A stretch of DNA of 64,000 bases, from NCBI RefSeq assembly GCF_028737215.1, contig NZ_JAQZAM010000022.1, positions 1-64,000 on the forward strand. The letters are read 5' to 3'. This document shows, in pieces, positions 1-7,681 of the stretch (position 1 is its first letter; every line of letters begins with the position of its first letter). The notes beneath the pieces were generated by a model. That model was given only the letters and a program-made list of their open reading frames with translations, searched no databases and had not been told where the DNA came from. Origin of the DNA: Actinomycetospora chibensis. Lineage in GTDB: Bacteria > Actinomycetota > Actinomycetes > Mycobacteriales > Pseudonocardiaceae. The position numbers and the translations under genes are program-made.

Positions 1-52
1 CGCTCCGCTCGGACGGCGCCCGCTCGGCCGATTCGCGGTGGCCGCGCGGGGA

Positions 53-58
53 TAAGCT
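53..58 (+). promoter_or_regulatory. Possible -10 box of the cold-shock gene
   Basis: TAAGCT fits the actinobacterial TANNNT -10 pattern. A start site about 7 nt downstream would give a leader of roughly 90 nt before the GTG at 153, in line with the long leaders known for cold-shock mRNAs. The leader contains a 12-bp direct repeat (95-106 and 113-124). No clear -35 box is visible. Confidence 0.35.
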
Positions 59-152
59 GGACGTCTGCGCTCCGGCGGTCGCCGGGGCGCTTCTTCGTCG
101 TGAGCGACAGGGTCGTCGTGAGCGGAGTCCGAGCAGAGAACGGGAGACGACG

Positions 153-539
153 GTGCCGACCGGCAAGGTCAAGTGGTACGACGCCGAGAAGGGCTTCGGC
201 TTCCTCACCCAGGAGGGCGGGGCCGACGTCTACGTGCCCAAGGGGGCGCTCCCGCGTGAGGTGGAGGCGCTCAAGTCCGGGCAGCGCGTCGAGTTCGGCA
301 TCGCCGAGGGCCGGCGCGGGCCGCAGGCGCTGCAGGTCCGCCTCGTCGACCCCCCGCCCTCGGTGGCCGAGGCCGCCCGCCGCTCGCCCGACGAGCTCCA
401 CGGCCTGATCGACGACATGATCAAGGTCCTGGAGGCCCGGGTCCAGCCCGACCTGCGCCGCGGCCGCTACCCGGACCGCCGCCACACCAAGCAGCTGGCC
501 GAGGTCGTGCGCGCGGTCGCCCGGGAGCTCGAGGGTTAG
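153..539 (+). CDS. Cold-shock domain protein with C-terminal extension
   Basis: A 128-residue protein with an N-terminal cold-shock (OB-fold) domain, about residues 1-65, that should bind single-stranded RNA or DNA in the cytoplasm. The RNP1-like motif KGFGFLT is at residues 14-20 and an RNP2-like stretch (VYVPKGAL) follows, with Pro where canonical Csp proteins have His. Typical Csp proteins have about 67 residues; here a charged tail of about 60 residues is added, like the long CspB of mycobacteria. The GTG start is chosen because GGGAG lies 6 nt upstream (142-146) and it opens directly into the conserved GKVKWYD-type start. It is convergent with the lectin gene, with a hairpin between them. 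It marks the first anchor of the conserved Rv0871-like gene order. Confidence 0.9.
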   Translation: MPTGKVKWYDAEKGFGFLTQEGGADVYVPKGALPREVEALKSGQRVEFGIAEGRRGPQALQVRLVDPPPSVAEAARRSPDELHGLIDDMIKVLEARVQPDLRRGRYPDRRHTKQLAEVVRAVARELEG

Positions 540-558
540 GAGTCGCGGCAAGCCGGTT

Positions 559-593
559 CCACAGACCACGCTCCTCCGTCGCGTGGTCTGTGG
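559..593. terminator. Bidirectional hairpin terminator
   Basis: Perfect 12-bp arms (CCACAGACCACG at 559-570 and its complement at 582-593) flank an 11-nt loop. It lies between the convergent cold-shock and lectin genes, 20 bp past one stop codon and 38 bp past the other, so it can serve both. There is no T-run, as is usual in GC-rich actinobacteria. Confidence 0.8.
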
Positions 594-631
594 CGTGCCG
601 GCGCCGCGTCCTGTGGTGGGCCTCCGGCCCC

Positions 632-2413
632 TCAGTTCGCCGGGACCGCGGGCGTCGAGGTGACCGGGATCGGGGCGCTGGACTCGGTGGTCGCCGGAGG
701 CGTCGCCGAGGTCGGCGCCGCGGCCGCGCCCGGCACCACCAGCTCGGGCAGCAGCGGCTGGCGCGGCGTGCCTCCCCCGCCGACGCTGGTGGGGGAGTTG
801 TTGTCGACGGCGGCGAGGGCCTGACGGAGGCGCTGCAGGTCGAGGCTCCAGGCGTTCGCGGAGCTGGCGTAGACCTCGAAGTCCATGCCGTAGTCGTTGC
901 GGAACTGGGTGCGGGTGTTGCCGCCCGGCCCGTTCTCGGCGTTGAGCGCGAACGACGGGCCGTAGGTGTCGTCGACGACGTAGGCGCCGTAGTTCTGCAG
1001 CGTCCAGGCGATCTGTCGCCCGGGCTCGGTGGTCAGGCCCAGCGACGCGATGTCCACCGTCGGCGGGATGGCGAGCAGCGAGCCCATGCGCATCGCGGTG
1101 TTCGTGTTGCCGCCCACCGAGCCGTACCAGCCGACCGCGTAGCTGTCGGACTTCACCGCGGGCCAGCGGAAGCACTCGGCCCGCGTCGCGCACTGGGCCA
1201 GCTCGGCGCGGGCGTACAGGTTGATCTTCAGGGTGTGCCGGGGGCCCTCGGTGGTGCCGGGGCGCAGTTCGCCGACCCGGATCGAGCCGCCGAGCCCGCT
1301 CATGCCCGAGCCGCCGTGGGAGCCCTGGATGCCGGGACCGTAGATGTCCTGGTCGGGGTACCGCACGTAGCTCGAGGCGGGCCCGCCGGCGACGCAGCGC
1401 GCCAGCGGCTGGGTCGAGACCACCGTCCGGCCGTCGGCGGCGAGGAACGACGCGCTCTCGTTCTTGTTGTTGCTGGGCAGCACGTAGCCCGCCGGGATCG
1501 GCACGGTGGCGAGGGTCGTCTGCTGGAGCTTGCACCGGTCCCCGCCCCACCCGCCCGAGCTCGCCCGGATCGGGGTCAGTGGTGCGGTCGGGGTGAGCAC
1601 GATCGGCTCGTCGTCGATCTGGGGGACCCGCGCGCCCGTGGAGCCGCCGGGCAGGGCGGGCAGGTTCGCGGGCACGTAGACGGCGCCGCTGCCGATCGGC
1701 ATGTTCCAGATGGAGGTCGACGCGAACGGCTGGCGCAGCGGGTCACGCTCGCCGGTCGGGGGCGGGGTGGTCGTGGTCGGCGGTGTCGTCGTGGTCGGCG
1801 GTGTGGTGGTCGTCGTCGGTGGTGTCGTGGTCGTGGTGGGCGGCGGCGTGGTCGTCGTGGTGGTCGTGGGGGTGGAGACGGCCGGGACGGTCCAGCGCTG
1901 CGCCGCCACCGTCGAGCACCCGGTGATGACGACCGCGGTGCCGGGCGTGGCGCCGTTGTTCTGCGGTGCGAGGCACCGGTTCGCCTTCTGGTTGAGGATC
2001 GTCCCGTCGGTCCGGACCGCCCACCGCTGCGACGTCGCCGTGGTGCTGCAGTTCGCGAGGACGACGGCGGTGTTGTTGCCGGACCCGCCGCCCGCGGTGT
2101 CCAGGCACAGGCCCGCCGGGGTCCGGATCGACCCGTCCGACCAGCGGCTGAACTGCTGGGCCGTCGCCGTGGACGGGCCGCAGGTGTTCACCGTGATGCG
2201 GCTGCCCGGCGCCGTCGCGCTGGCGGCGTTCTCGAGACACCGGTCGGCGGCGTTCCGGAACTGGCCGAGGACGGTGTCGGCCGCCGCCGACGGTGCCACC
2301 ACGACGGAAAGGACCGCGAGGACGGCGGCGAGCACGGCGGACGCGGCGAGCGAGCGCCTCGCGCGCCGACGGCCGGCTACGGACGAGGTCGGTGTCGGTG
2401 TCGGTGTCGTCAC
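632..2413 (-). CDS. Secreted ricin-type beta-trefoil lectin protein, paralogue A
   Basis: A 593-residue exported protein. An Arg-rich N-terminus and an Ala/Val/Leu core form a signal peptide (about residues 1-45, cleavage near SAAA-D). Residues about 46-175 form a ricin-type beta-trefoil, seen as three repeats containing C-L motifs and QRW (Q-x-W) turns, expected to bind carbohydrate. A Thr/Pro linker of about 50 residues follows, then a domain of about 340 residues I cannot assign, with conserved-looking motifs GSHGGSGMSGLGGSIR and NYGAYVVDDTYGPSF. The C-terminus is Pro/Thr/Ala rich and ends STPAVPAN. The GTG start has a GGGGGGA Shine-Dalgarno run upstream. It is a tandem duplicate of the next gene. 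The role, perhaps surface glycan binding or hydrolysis, is inference only. Confidence 0.85.
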   Translation of the reverse strand: MTTPTPTPTSSVAGRRRARRSLAASAVLAAVLAVLSVVVAPSAAADTVLGQFRNAADRCLENAASATAPGSRITVNTCGPSTATAQQFSRWSDGSIRTPAGLCLDTAGGGSGNNTAVVLANCSTTATSQRWAVRTDGTILNQKANRCLAPQNNGATPGTAVVITGCSTVAAQRWTVPAVSTPTTTTTTTPPPTTTTTPPTTTTTPPTTTTPPTTTTPPPTGERDPLRQPFASTSIWNMPIGSGAVYVPANLPALPGGSTGARVPQIDDEPIVLTPTAPLTPIRASSGGWGGDRCKLQQTTLATVPIPAGYVLPSNNKNESASFLAADGRTVVSTQPLARCVAGGPASSYVRYPDQDIYGPGIQGSHGGSGMSGLGGSIRVGELRPGTTEGPRHTLKINLYARAELAQCATRAECFRWPAVKSDSYAVGWYGSVGGNTNTAMRMGSLLAIPPTVDIASLGLTTEPGRQIAWTLQNYGAYVVDDTYGPSFALNAENGPGGNTRTQFRNDYGMDFEVYASSANAWSLDLQRLRQALAAVDNNSPTSVGGGGTPRQPLLPELVVPGAAAAPTSATPPATTESSAPIPVTSTPAVPAN

Positions 2414-2566
2414 GATGCGGTCCCCCCAAGGATCCAGCGGTCGCGACAGAGTTCAGTAACGAAACCGCCACGAGAAGGGCCGAAGGGGTGACGGTCGAGG
2501 TGCTGTCGAGGCGCTGACCAGCGATACGTCGTGAGTGGATCAGCGCCCCTGCTCCGTCCGGCGGCG

Positions 2567-4333
2567 TCAGTTCGCCGGGACGGCCGGGGTGGAGGTGACG
2601 GCCCCGGGAGCGCTGGTCTCGGTCGTCGCCGGCGGGGTGGGGACCGTCGGCGGGATCGAGATGAGCGGCTCGACGAGCTCGGGCAGCAGCGGCTGGCGCG
2701 GCGTGCCGCCCCCGCCCACGGAGGACGGGCCGTTGTTGTCGACGACCTGGAGCGCCTGGCGGATGCGCTGGATGTCGCGACTCCAGGCGTTCGGCGAGCT
2801 GGCGTAGACCTCGAAGTCCTGCCCGTAGTCGTTGCGGAACTGGGTGCGGGTGTTGCCCCCCGGTCCGTTCTCGGCGTTGAGCGCGAACGACGGGCCGTAG
2901 GTGTCGTCGACGACGTAGGCGCCGTAGTTCTGCAGCGTCCAGGCGATCTGTCGCCCGGGCTCGGTGGTCAGGCCCATGGTCGCGATGTTCACCGACGGCG
3001 GGATCGCGAGCAGCGCGCCCATGCGCATCGCGGTGTTGGTGTTGCCGCCGTTCGCGCCGTACCAGCCGACCGCGTAGCTGTCGGACTTCACGGCGGGCCA
3101 GCGGAAGCACTCGGCCCGCGTCGCGCACTGGGCGAGCTCGCCCTTGGCGTAGAGGTTGACCTTCAGGGCGTGGCGCGGACCCTGGCTGCCCGGCCGGAGC
3201 TCGCCGACCCGGATCGAGCCGCCGAGCGCGCTCATGCCCGAGCCGCCGTGCGAGCCGAGGACGCCAGGGCCGTAGATGTCCTGGTCGGCGAAACGCACGT
3301 AGCTCGTCGCCGGGCCGCCCGCCGCGCACCGGGCCAGGGGCTGGGTCTGCACGACCGTGCGCCCGTCGGCGGCGAGGAACGCGGCGCTCTGGTTCTTGTT
3401 GTCGCTGGGCAGGACGTAGTTCGCCGGGATCGGGACGGTGGCGAGCGTCGTCGGGTTGGTGACGCACCGGTTGCCGCCCCACCCGCCGGGGCTCGCCAGG
3501 ATCGGGGTCAGCGGCGCCGTGGGCGTCAGCACCAGCGGCTCGTCGTCGACCTGCGGCACGCGGGCCCCGGTGCTGCCCCCGGGGAGCGCCGGCAGGTTCG
3601 CCGGCCGGTACACCGCGCCGCTGCCGATCGGCATGTTCCAGATCGAGCTCGACGCGAACGGCTGGCGGATCGGGTCGCGCCCGGCCGGGGGCGGCGTCGT
3701 GGTCGTGGTCGTCGTCGGCGGGACGGTGGTGGTGGTCGTCGGCGGGACGGTGGTGGTCGTGGTCGGGCGCGTGGTGGTGGTCGTGGGCGGGGTGGTCGGC
3801 GTCGAGGCCGCCGGCACGCTCCAGCGCATCGCGGTCGAGGTGGTGCAGGCCGCGATCACCATGCGGGTGCCGCTCGTCGCCGAGTTGTTCAGCGGAGCGA
3901 GGCAGCGCACGGCCTGCCGGTTGACCACCAGCCCGTCGGTGCGCACGACCCAGTGCTGGGTCTGCAGGGCCGGGTTGCACGCCTGGAGCACCACCGAGGT
4001 GCCGGCCGCGGTCGCGTTGTTGAGGGTGCCGAGGCACCGCCCGGCCGGCGTCTTGATCGACTCGTCGGCGGTCCAGCGGCTGAACTGCTGCGCCTGGTTG
4101 GTCGCGGTCCCGCAGGCGTTGATCTGGATCTTGTTGTTCGCCGTCGTCGCGTTGTTGAGGTTCTCCAGGCAGCGTCCGGCGGCGTTGCGGAACTGGCCGA
4201 GGACGGTCGCCGCGTCGGCGCTCGGGGCCGTGGTGACCGTCGAGAGCGCCAGGACGGCGGCGACAAGGACGCCCAGCGTGGCGAGCACGCGGGGCGCTCG
4301 TCGACGGACGGTGACAGCGCTGGGCCTGACCAT
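2567..4333 (-). CDS. Secreted ricin-type beta-trefoil lectin protein, paralogue B
   Basis: A 588-residue exported protein with the same layout as its downstream neighbour: signal peptide (about 1-42, ending SADAA), ricin-type beta-trefoil with three repeats (QHW and MRW-type turns), Thr/Pro linker, and an unassigned domain of about 340 residues with GSHGGSGMSALGGSIR and NYGAYVVDDTYGPSF, then a tail ending STPAVPAN. The ATG at 4333 is preferred over the upstream in-frame ATG at 4384 because GGGGGGAG lies 8-9 nt before it and the signal peptide then starts normally. The two genes stand 153 bp apart. DNA identity is extreme in the C-terminal domain (for example 896-1040 against 2831-2975), which points to recent duplication or gene conversion. 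Confidence 0.85.
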   Translation of the reverse strand: MVRPSAVTVRRRAPRVLATLGVLVAAVLALSTVTTAPSADAATVLGQFRNAAGRCLENLNNATTANNKIQINACGTATNQAQQFSRWTADESIKTPAGRCLGTLNNATAAGTSVVLQACNPALQTQHWVVRTDGLVVNRQAVRCLAPLNNSATSGTRMVIAACTTSTAMRWSVPAASTPTTPPTTTTTRPTTTTTVPPTTTTTVPPTTTTTTTPPPAGRDPIRQPFASSSIWNMPIGSGAVYRPANLPALPGGSTGARVPQVDDEPLVLTPTAPLTPILASPGGWGGNRCVTNPTTLATVPIPANYVLPSDNKNQSAAFLAADGRTVVQTQPLARCAAGGPATSYVRFADQDIYGPGVLGSHGGSGMSALGGSIRVGELRPGSQGPRHALKVNLYAKGELAQCATRAECFRWPAVKSDSYAVGWYGANGGNTNTAMRMGALLAIPPSVNIATMGLTTEPGRQIAWTLQNYGAYVVDDTYGPSFALNAENGPGGNTRTQFRNDYGQDFEVYASSPNAWSRDIQRIRQALQVVDNNGPSSVGGGGTPRQPLLPELVEPLISIPPTVPTPPATTETSAPGAVTSTPAVPAN

Positions 4334-4470
4334 GTGAAGTGCTCCCCCCGAGAACCGCCTGTGCAGGCAGACGCTCTCGACCATCGTCCCACCGGCACAG
4401 GGCCGGACGGATGAAACAGCCGAGGGCCACTCGATCGGTCGTACTGGACCGGGTGGCCCCGCCTGCTATG

Positions 4471-4980
4471 TCATCGGTCGTCGACGCTCAGTACCCACGT
4501 GGCCCGCGTCGCGAACTCGAGGCCGTTCGGGCCCTGGCTGATGCGCGCCCCGTACTGCTGGACCTCGGCGCTCTCGAGCTGGTCCGTCGCGGCCGGCAGG
4601 ACGAGCGTGAAGGTCGGGGTGGTGCCGGGCGCGAAGACCGCGCTGCGGCCCTGCTGGACCGCCCCACCGGCGTCACGGAAGGTGAACGCGAGCTGCCACG
4701 GCGTGCTCGCGACCTCCTCGGGGACGGTGACGGACAGCGGGGTGTTCGGCGGGACCCGCAGGACACCGGAGGCCTCGGGGTCGGACCCGCAGTCGGTGAC
4801 CTGCACGTCGCAGAACTGGCTGGCGCCGACCTCGACGCGCGCCCCGCCCGCGCCGAAGACGACGTCGCCGGGGGACGACGGCCCGGCGGTGGCGCGCACG
4901 ACGAGGACGACGACGACCGCGACGACGACCAGCGCTGCCAGCCCGATCAGCACCTGGGTGCGACGGGAGAGCGCCCTCAC
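4471..4980 (-). CDS. DUF2771 membrane-anchored exported protein
   Basis: A 169-residue protein with one N-terminal transmembrane or uncleaved signal segment (about residues 10-28, very Val-rich) followed by an extracytoplasmic beta-rich domain with a close Cys pair (FCDVQVTDC) that could form a disulfide. It matches the DUF2771 family, which in mycobacteria (Rv0875c) stands next to the same MFS gene. The GTG start overlaps the stop of the upstream MFS gene in a GTGA (4977-4980), so the two are probably translationally coupled. The function of the family is unknown; a role as an extracytoplasmic partner of the transporter is inference from fixed neighbourhood. Confidence 0.8.
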   Translation of the reverse strand: MRALSRRTQVLIGLAALVVVAVVVVLVVRATAGPSSPGDVVFGAGGARVEVGASQFCDVQVTDCGSDPEASGVLRVPPNTPLSVTVPEEVASTPWQLAFTFRDAGGAVQQGRSAVFAPGTTPTFTLVLPAATDQLESAEVQQYGARISQGPNGLEFATRATWVLSVDDR

Positions 4981-6560
4981 CGCCGCACCCCGTTCTCGGG
5001 GTCGACCCCGCCTGCGCTCCGTCTCCGCGGCAGCATCGACGAACCCCGGCTGATCAGCACGGTCTGCACCGTACCGAGGCCCACCACGACGGCGATCACG
5101 GTGAACCCGATCCACCACGTCGGCGGCAGCAGCACGCCGAGCGCGCCGCCGAACACCCACGACAACTGCAGGATCGTCTCGGACCGGCCGAACGCCGACG
5201 CGCGGCTCGCCTCGGGGACGTCGCGCTGGACGACGGCGTCGAGGCACACCTTGAGCAGCGCGCTCGTCGTCGCGGCCACGAGCGCGGCGACGGCGGCGGT
5301 GGTGAGCCCGGTGACCCAGGCGGCGGCGACGACGGCCGCGAGGGCGAGCACGAGGCTCACGACGATCAGGACCCGTGGCCGGTCGAAGCGTTGTCGGGCC
5401 CCGACGAAGTTGCCGAGGAACCCGCCCGCCCCGGCGGCGGCGCCGACCACGCCGAGCAGGATCAGCTGGTCGCCCGGCGCGCCCTGGGTCTCGTTCTTGA
5501 CCACGAACGCCGAGAACAGCATGAGGAAGCCGGTGAGGCTGCGGATCGTGCCGTTCGCCCAGAGGGCGGTGACGACGTCGCGGCCCATCCGCGCACGCCG
5601 GGCGGGCTCCCGCCCGGGGATCGGCAGCAGCGTCGTCGGGACCTCGCCCTCGGTGACCTCCACCCACGCCGGGATTCGCAGGCAGAGCCACACGGCCGCC
5701 AGGCAGATCGCCGCAGTGAGCCACGCGGCGCCGGGCGACCCGAACAGCCAGGCGATCCCGGCCGCGATCCCTCCGGCGACCCCGGAGGCGATCAGCCCGA
5801 AGACCGTGAGCCGGGAGTTGGTGGTCACGAGCGTGATGCCGGGCGGGAGCACGCGGGGTGTCACGGCGGCCTTGAGCACGCCGAACGACTTCGACAGCAC
5901 CATGATCCCGAGTGCCGCCGGATAGAGCACCCAGGTGTCCATCCACAGCGCGAGCACGACGGCGAGCACGCCCTGGCCGGCCGTCGAGGCCGCCATCGCC
6001 GCGCGGCGGCCCTGCTGGAGCCGGTCGAGCGCGGGACCGATGACCGGGGCGACGAGCGCGAACGGGGCGACGGTGATGAGCAGGTAGAGCGCGACCTTGC
6101 TCTTGCTCTCGGCGCTGGCCGCGGAGAAGAAGAGGGTGTTGGCCAGCGCCACGGCGAGCGTCGCGTCGGAGGCGTAGTTCGCCATCCAGGCGTAGGTCAG
6201 GGCGGTGAGCCCGGAGCGGTCGGCGCCGTCGGCGGACGCGGCGCGGTGGAAGGCCTGCGCGCCCCGCTGGGTCAGGCGCCGGGCACGCCAGGCCGCGACC
6301 CGCGTGACCGTGATCTTGCGGGGACCGGGGTCGTCGTCGGGAGGCCCGCCGTCGGGCGGCCCGGCAGGGGTGTCGCGGGGATCCGGACCTGTGCCGGGCT
6401 CCTCGGGGTACGGGCGGGTCTGGCGGGCCGTGGGGGGCAGCCGCCCGGGCCGTCGCGGCGGCGGGGGACCGTACGGGTGGTGCCCGGACCCCGGCGGCGG
6501 GGTGGGCGTCGGCCGGTGGCGCGGGTCGTCGCCGGGCGGGCGCCGGAACGGTCCGGTCAC
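4977..6560 (-). CDS. MFS transporter with Pro-rich cytoplasmic N-terminus (Rv0876c-like)
   Basis: A 527-residue inner-membrane protein. The first 80-90 residues are Pro/Gly/Arg-rich and probably disordered in the cytoplasm; from about residue 125 come about 12 hydrophobic segments of a major facilitator. It is followed by a DUF2771 gene with a 4-bp overlap and is divergent from a DUF3027 gene, the same arrangement as Rv0875c-Rv0877. The substrate is unknown. The GTG start at 6560 is the first one in frame; the ATG at 6568 is out of frame. A shorter start inside the low-complexity region cannot be excluded. Confidence 0.8.
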   Translation of the reverse strand: MTGPFRRPPGDDPRHRPTPTPPPGSGHHPYGPPPPRRPGRLPPTARQTRPYPEEPGTGPDPRDTPAGPPDGGPPDDDPGPRKITVTRVAAWRARRLTQRGAQAFHRAASADGADRSGLTALTYAWMANYASDATLAVALANTLFFSAASAESKSKVALYLLITVAPFALVAPVIGPALDRLQQGRRAAMAASTAGQGVLAVVLALWMDTWVLYPAALGIMVLSKSFGVLKAAVTPRVLPPGITLVTTNSRLTVFGLIASGVAGGIAAGIAWLFGSPGAAWLTAAICLAAVWLCLRIPAWVEVTEGEVPTTLLPIPGREPARRARMGRDVVTALWANGTIRSLTGFLMLFSAFVVKNETQGAPGDQLILLGVVGAAAGAGGFLGNFVGARQRFDRPRVLIVVSLVLALAAVVAAAWVTGLTTAAVAALVAATTSALLKVCLDAVVQRDVPEASRASAFGRSETILQLSWVFGGALGVLLPPTWWIGFTVIAVVVGLGTVQTVLISRGSSMLPRRRSAGGVDPENGVRR

Positions 6561-6816
6561 GGGTCCATGATGACCGACCAGGCCGCCGACCGGGACACCC
6601 TCGGTGACCGCGGGACGACCGGGCGTGGCGGGACGGGGGGCCGGGTGGACGCCGGGACGACGGCGGCGCGTGCGTGTCGTCGGGCACCGCGCCCCTCACC
6701 CACCGCGCCGACACCCTGACCTACCGGCTCAGCGGTCCCTGCCCGCCGGGCGGCGGAACCCCCGACATCGTCGCCCGCCTCTCGCGCACCGCCGGGTGAC
6801 GGGCACAATCGACGAC

Positions 6817-7677
6817 GTGGTCCCCGAGCTCGCCGACCCGACGTCCGCCGCCGACATGCACGACACCCACGACACCGCCGATCCGTCGGAGACACCCGTG
6901 GCCGCCCACCTGGCCGCCGCGGGGGATCTCGCGCGCGTCGCGGCCGTCGAGACCGCCGACGGCGACGCCGCGCAGGTCGGCGAGGTCGTCGCGGTGCGGG
7001 GCGAGGACGTCCCCGACGCCGCGACCCACTACTTCGCGGCCGACAAGCCCGGCTACCGCGGCTGGTACTGGGCCGTCACCGTCGCCGGCCCCGAGGGCGA
7101 CGTGAACGTCAGCGAGGTCGTCCTGCTGCCCGGGCCGGAGTCCGTGGTCGCGCCGAGCTGGGTGCCGTGGAACGAGCGGGTGCGCGCCGAGGACCTCGGC
7201 CCCGGCGACCTGCTGCCGGTGGAGGAGGACGACGAGCGCCTCGTCCCCGCCCACGCGGTGCTCGACGCCGACGACGAGGACCTCCCCTCCGACGAGGTCG
7301 TGCCCGGGCCCGGGGTCCGCGAGGTCGGCGACGAGCTCGGCATGGGCCGCCCGCGCGTGATGAGCCGCGAGGGACGCCTGGACGCGGCGGTGCGCTGGGC
7401 CGACGGCGACTTCGGGCCGGGGGCCGACATGGCCCGCGCGGCGTCGGCGCACTGCGGGACCTGTGGGTTCTACCTGCCCGTCGCCGGCTCGCTGCGCGCC
7501 GCGTTCGGGGTGTGCGGCAACGGCAACGTCCCGGCCGACGGCCGGGTGGTGCACGCCGAGTACGGCTGCGGCGGGCACTCCGAGCTGCAGGTCGACAGCG
7601 GCTCGATCATCGCGGTCGCGGACCTCGTCTACGACGACGGCGTCGAGATGGACTCCGAGCTCGCCGGACGCAGCTGA
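6817..7677 (+). CDS. DUF3027 domain protein (Rv0877-like)
   Basis: A 286-residue soluble protein. The centre contains WYWAVTV and a long acidic segment, and the C-terminal third contains HCGTCGFYLPV, FGVCGN and YGCGGHSE, a set of cysteines that looks like a metal-binding treble or zinc site. This is the DUF3027 pattern found next to the DUF2771/MFS pair in mycobacteria and streptomycetes. The GTG at 6817 is chosen over the more upstream frame opening because CACAAT stands 7 nt before it, which fits a leaderless transcript; ATG at 6856 is an alternative. The next gene starts 4 bp after its stop, so both are likely in one mRNA. Function is unknown. Confidence 0.8.
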   Translation: MVPELADPTSAADMHDTHDTADPSETPVAAHLAAAGDLARVAAVETADGDAAQVGEVVAVRGEDVPDAATHYFAADKPGYRGWYWAVTVAGPEGDVNVSEVVLLPGPESVVAPSWVPWNERVRAEDLGPGDLLPVEEDDERLVPAHAVLDADDEDLPSDEVVPGPGVREVGDELGMGRPRVMSREGRLDAAVRWADGDFGPGADMARAASAHCGTCGFYLPVAGSLRAAFGVCGNGNVPADGRVVHAEYGCGGHSELQVDSGSIIAVADLVYDDGVEMDSELAGRS

Positions 7678-7681
7678 GACG

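Larger units (their letters stand above)
632..4333. repeat. Tandem gene duplication (two lectin paralogues)
   Basis: The two neighbouring genes match along their length, with an offset of about 1935 bp in the best-conserved part. The Thr/Pro linker regions (about 1762-1878 and 3694-3806) are made of slippage-prone GTGGTC-like repeats and differ in length, while the unassigned C-terminal domain is nearly unchanged. Confidence 0.8.

Noticed and set aside
1701-1900. CRISPR-like repeated pattern in GTGGTC-rich DNA
   Set aside because: No regular repeat-spacer spacing; it encodes the Thr/Pro linker of the lectin protein.
590-2491. Long plus-strand open frame opposite the first lectin gene (and similar ones at 2531-4414 and 3438-4337)
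   Set aside because: Arg/Gly/Val-rich translation with no motif; it is an antisense shadow of a high-GC gene. The Val/Gly-repeat protein at 1701-2459 is the reverse reading of the Thr/Pro linker.
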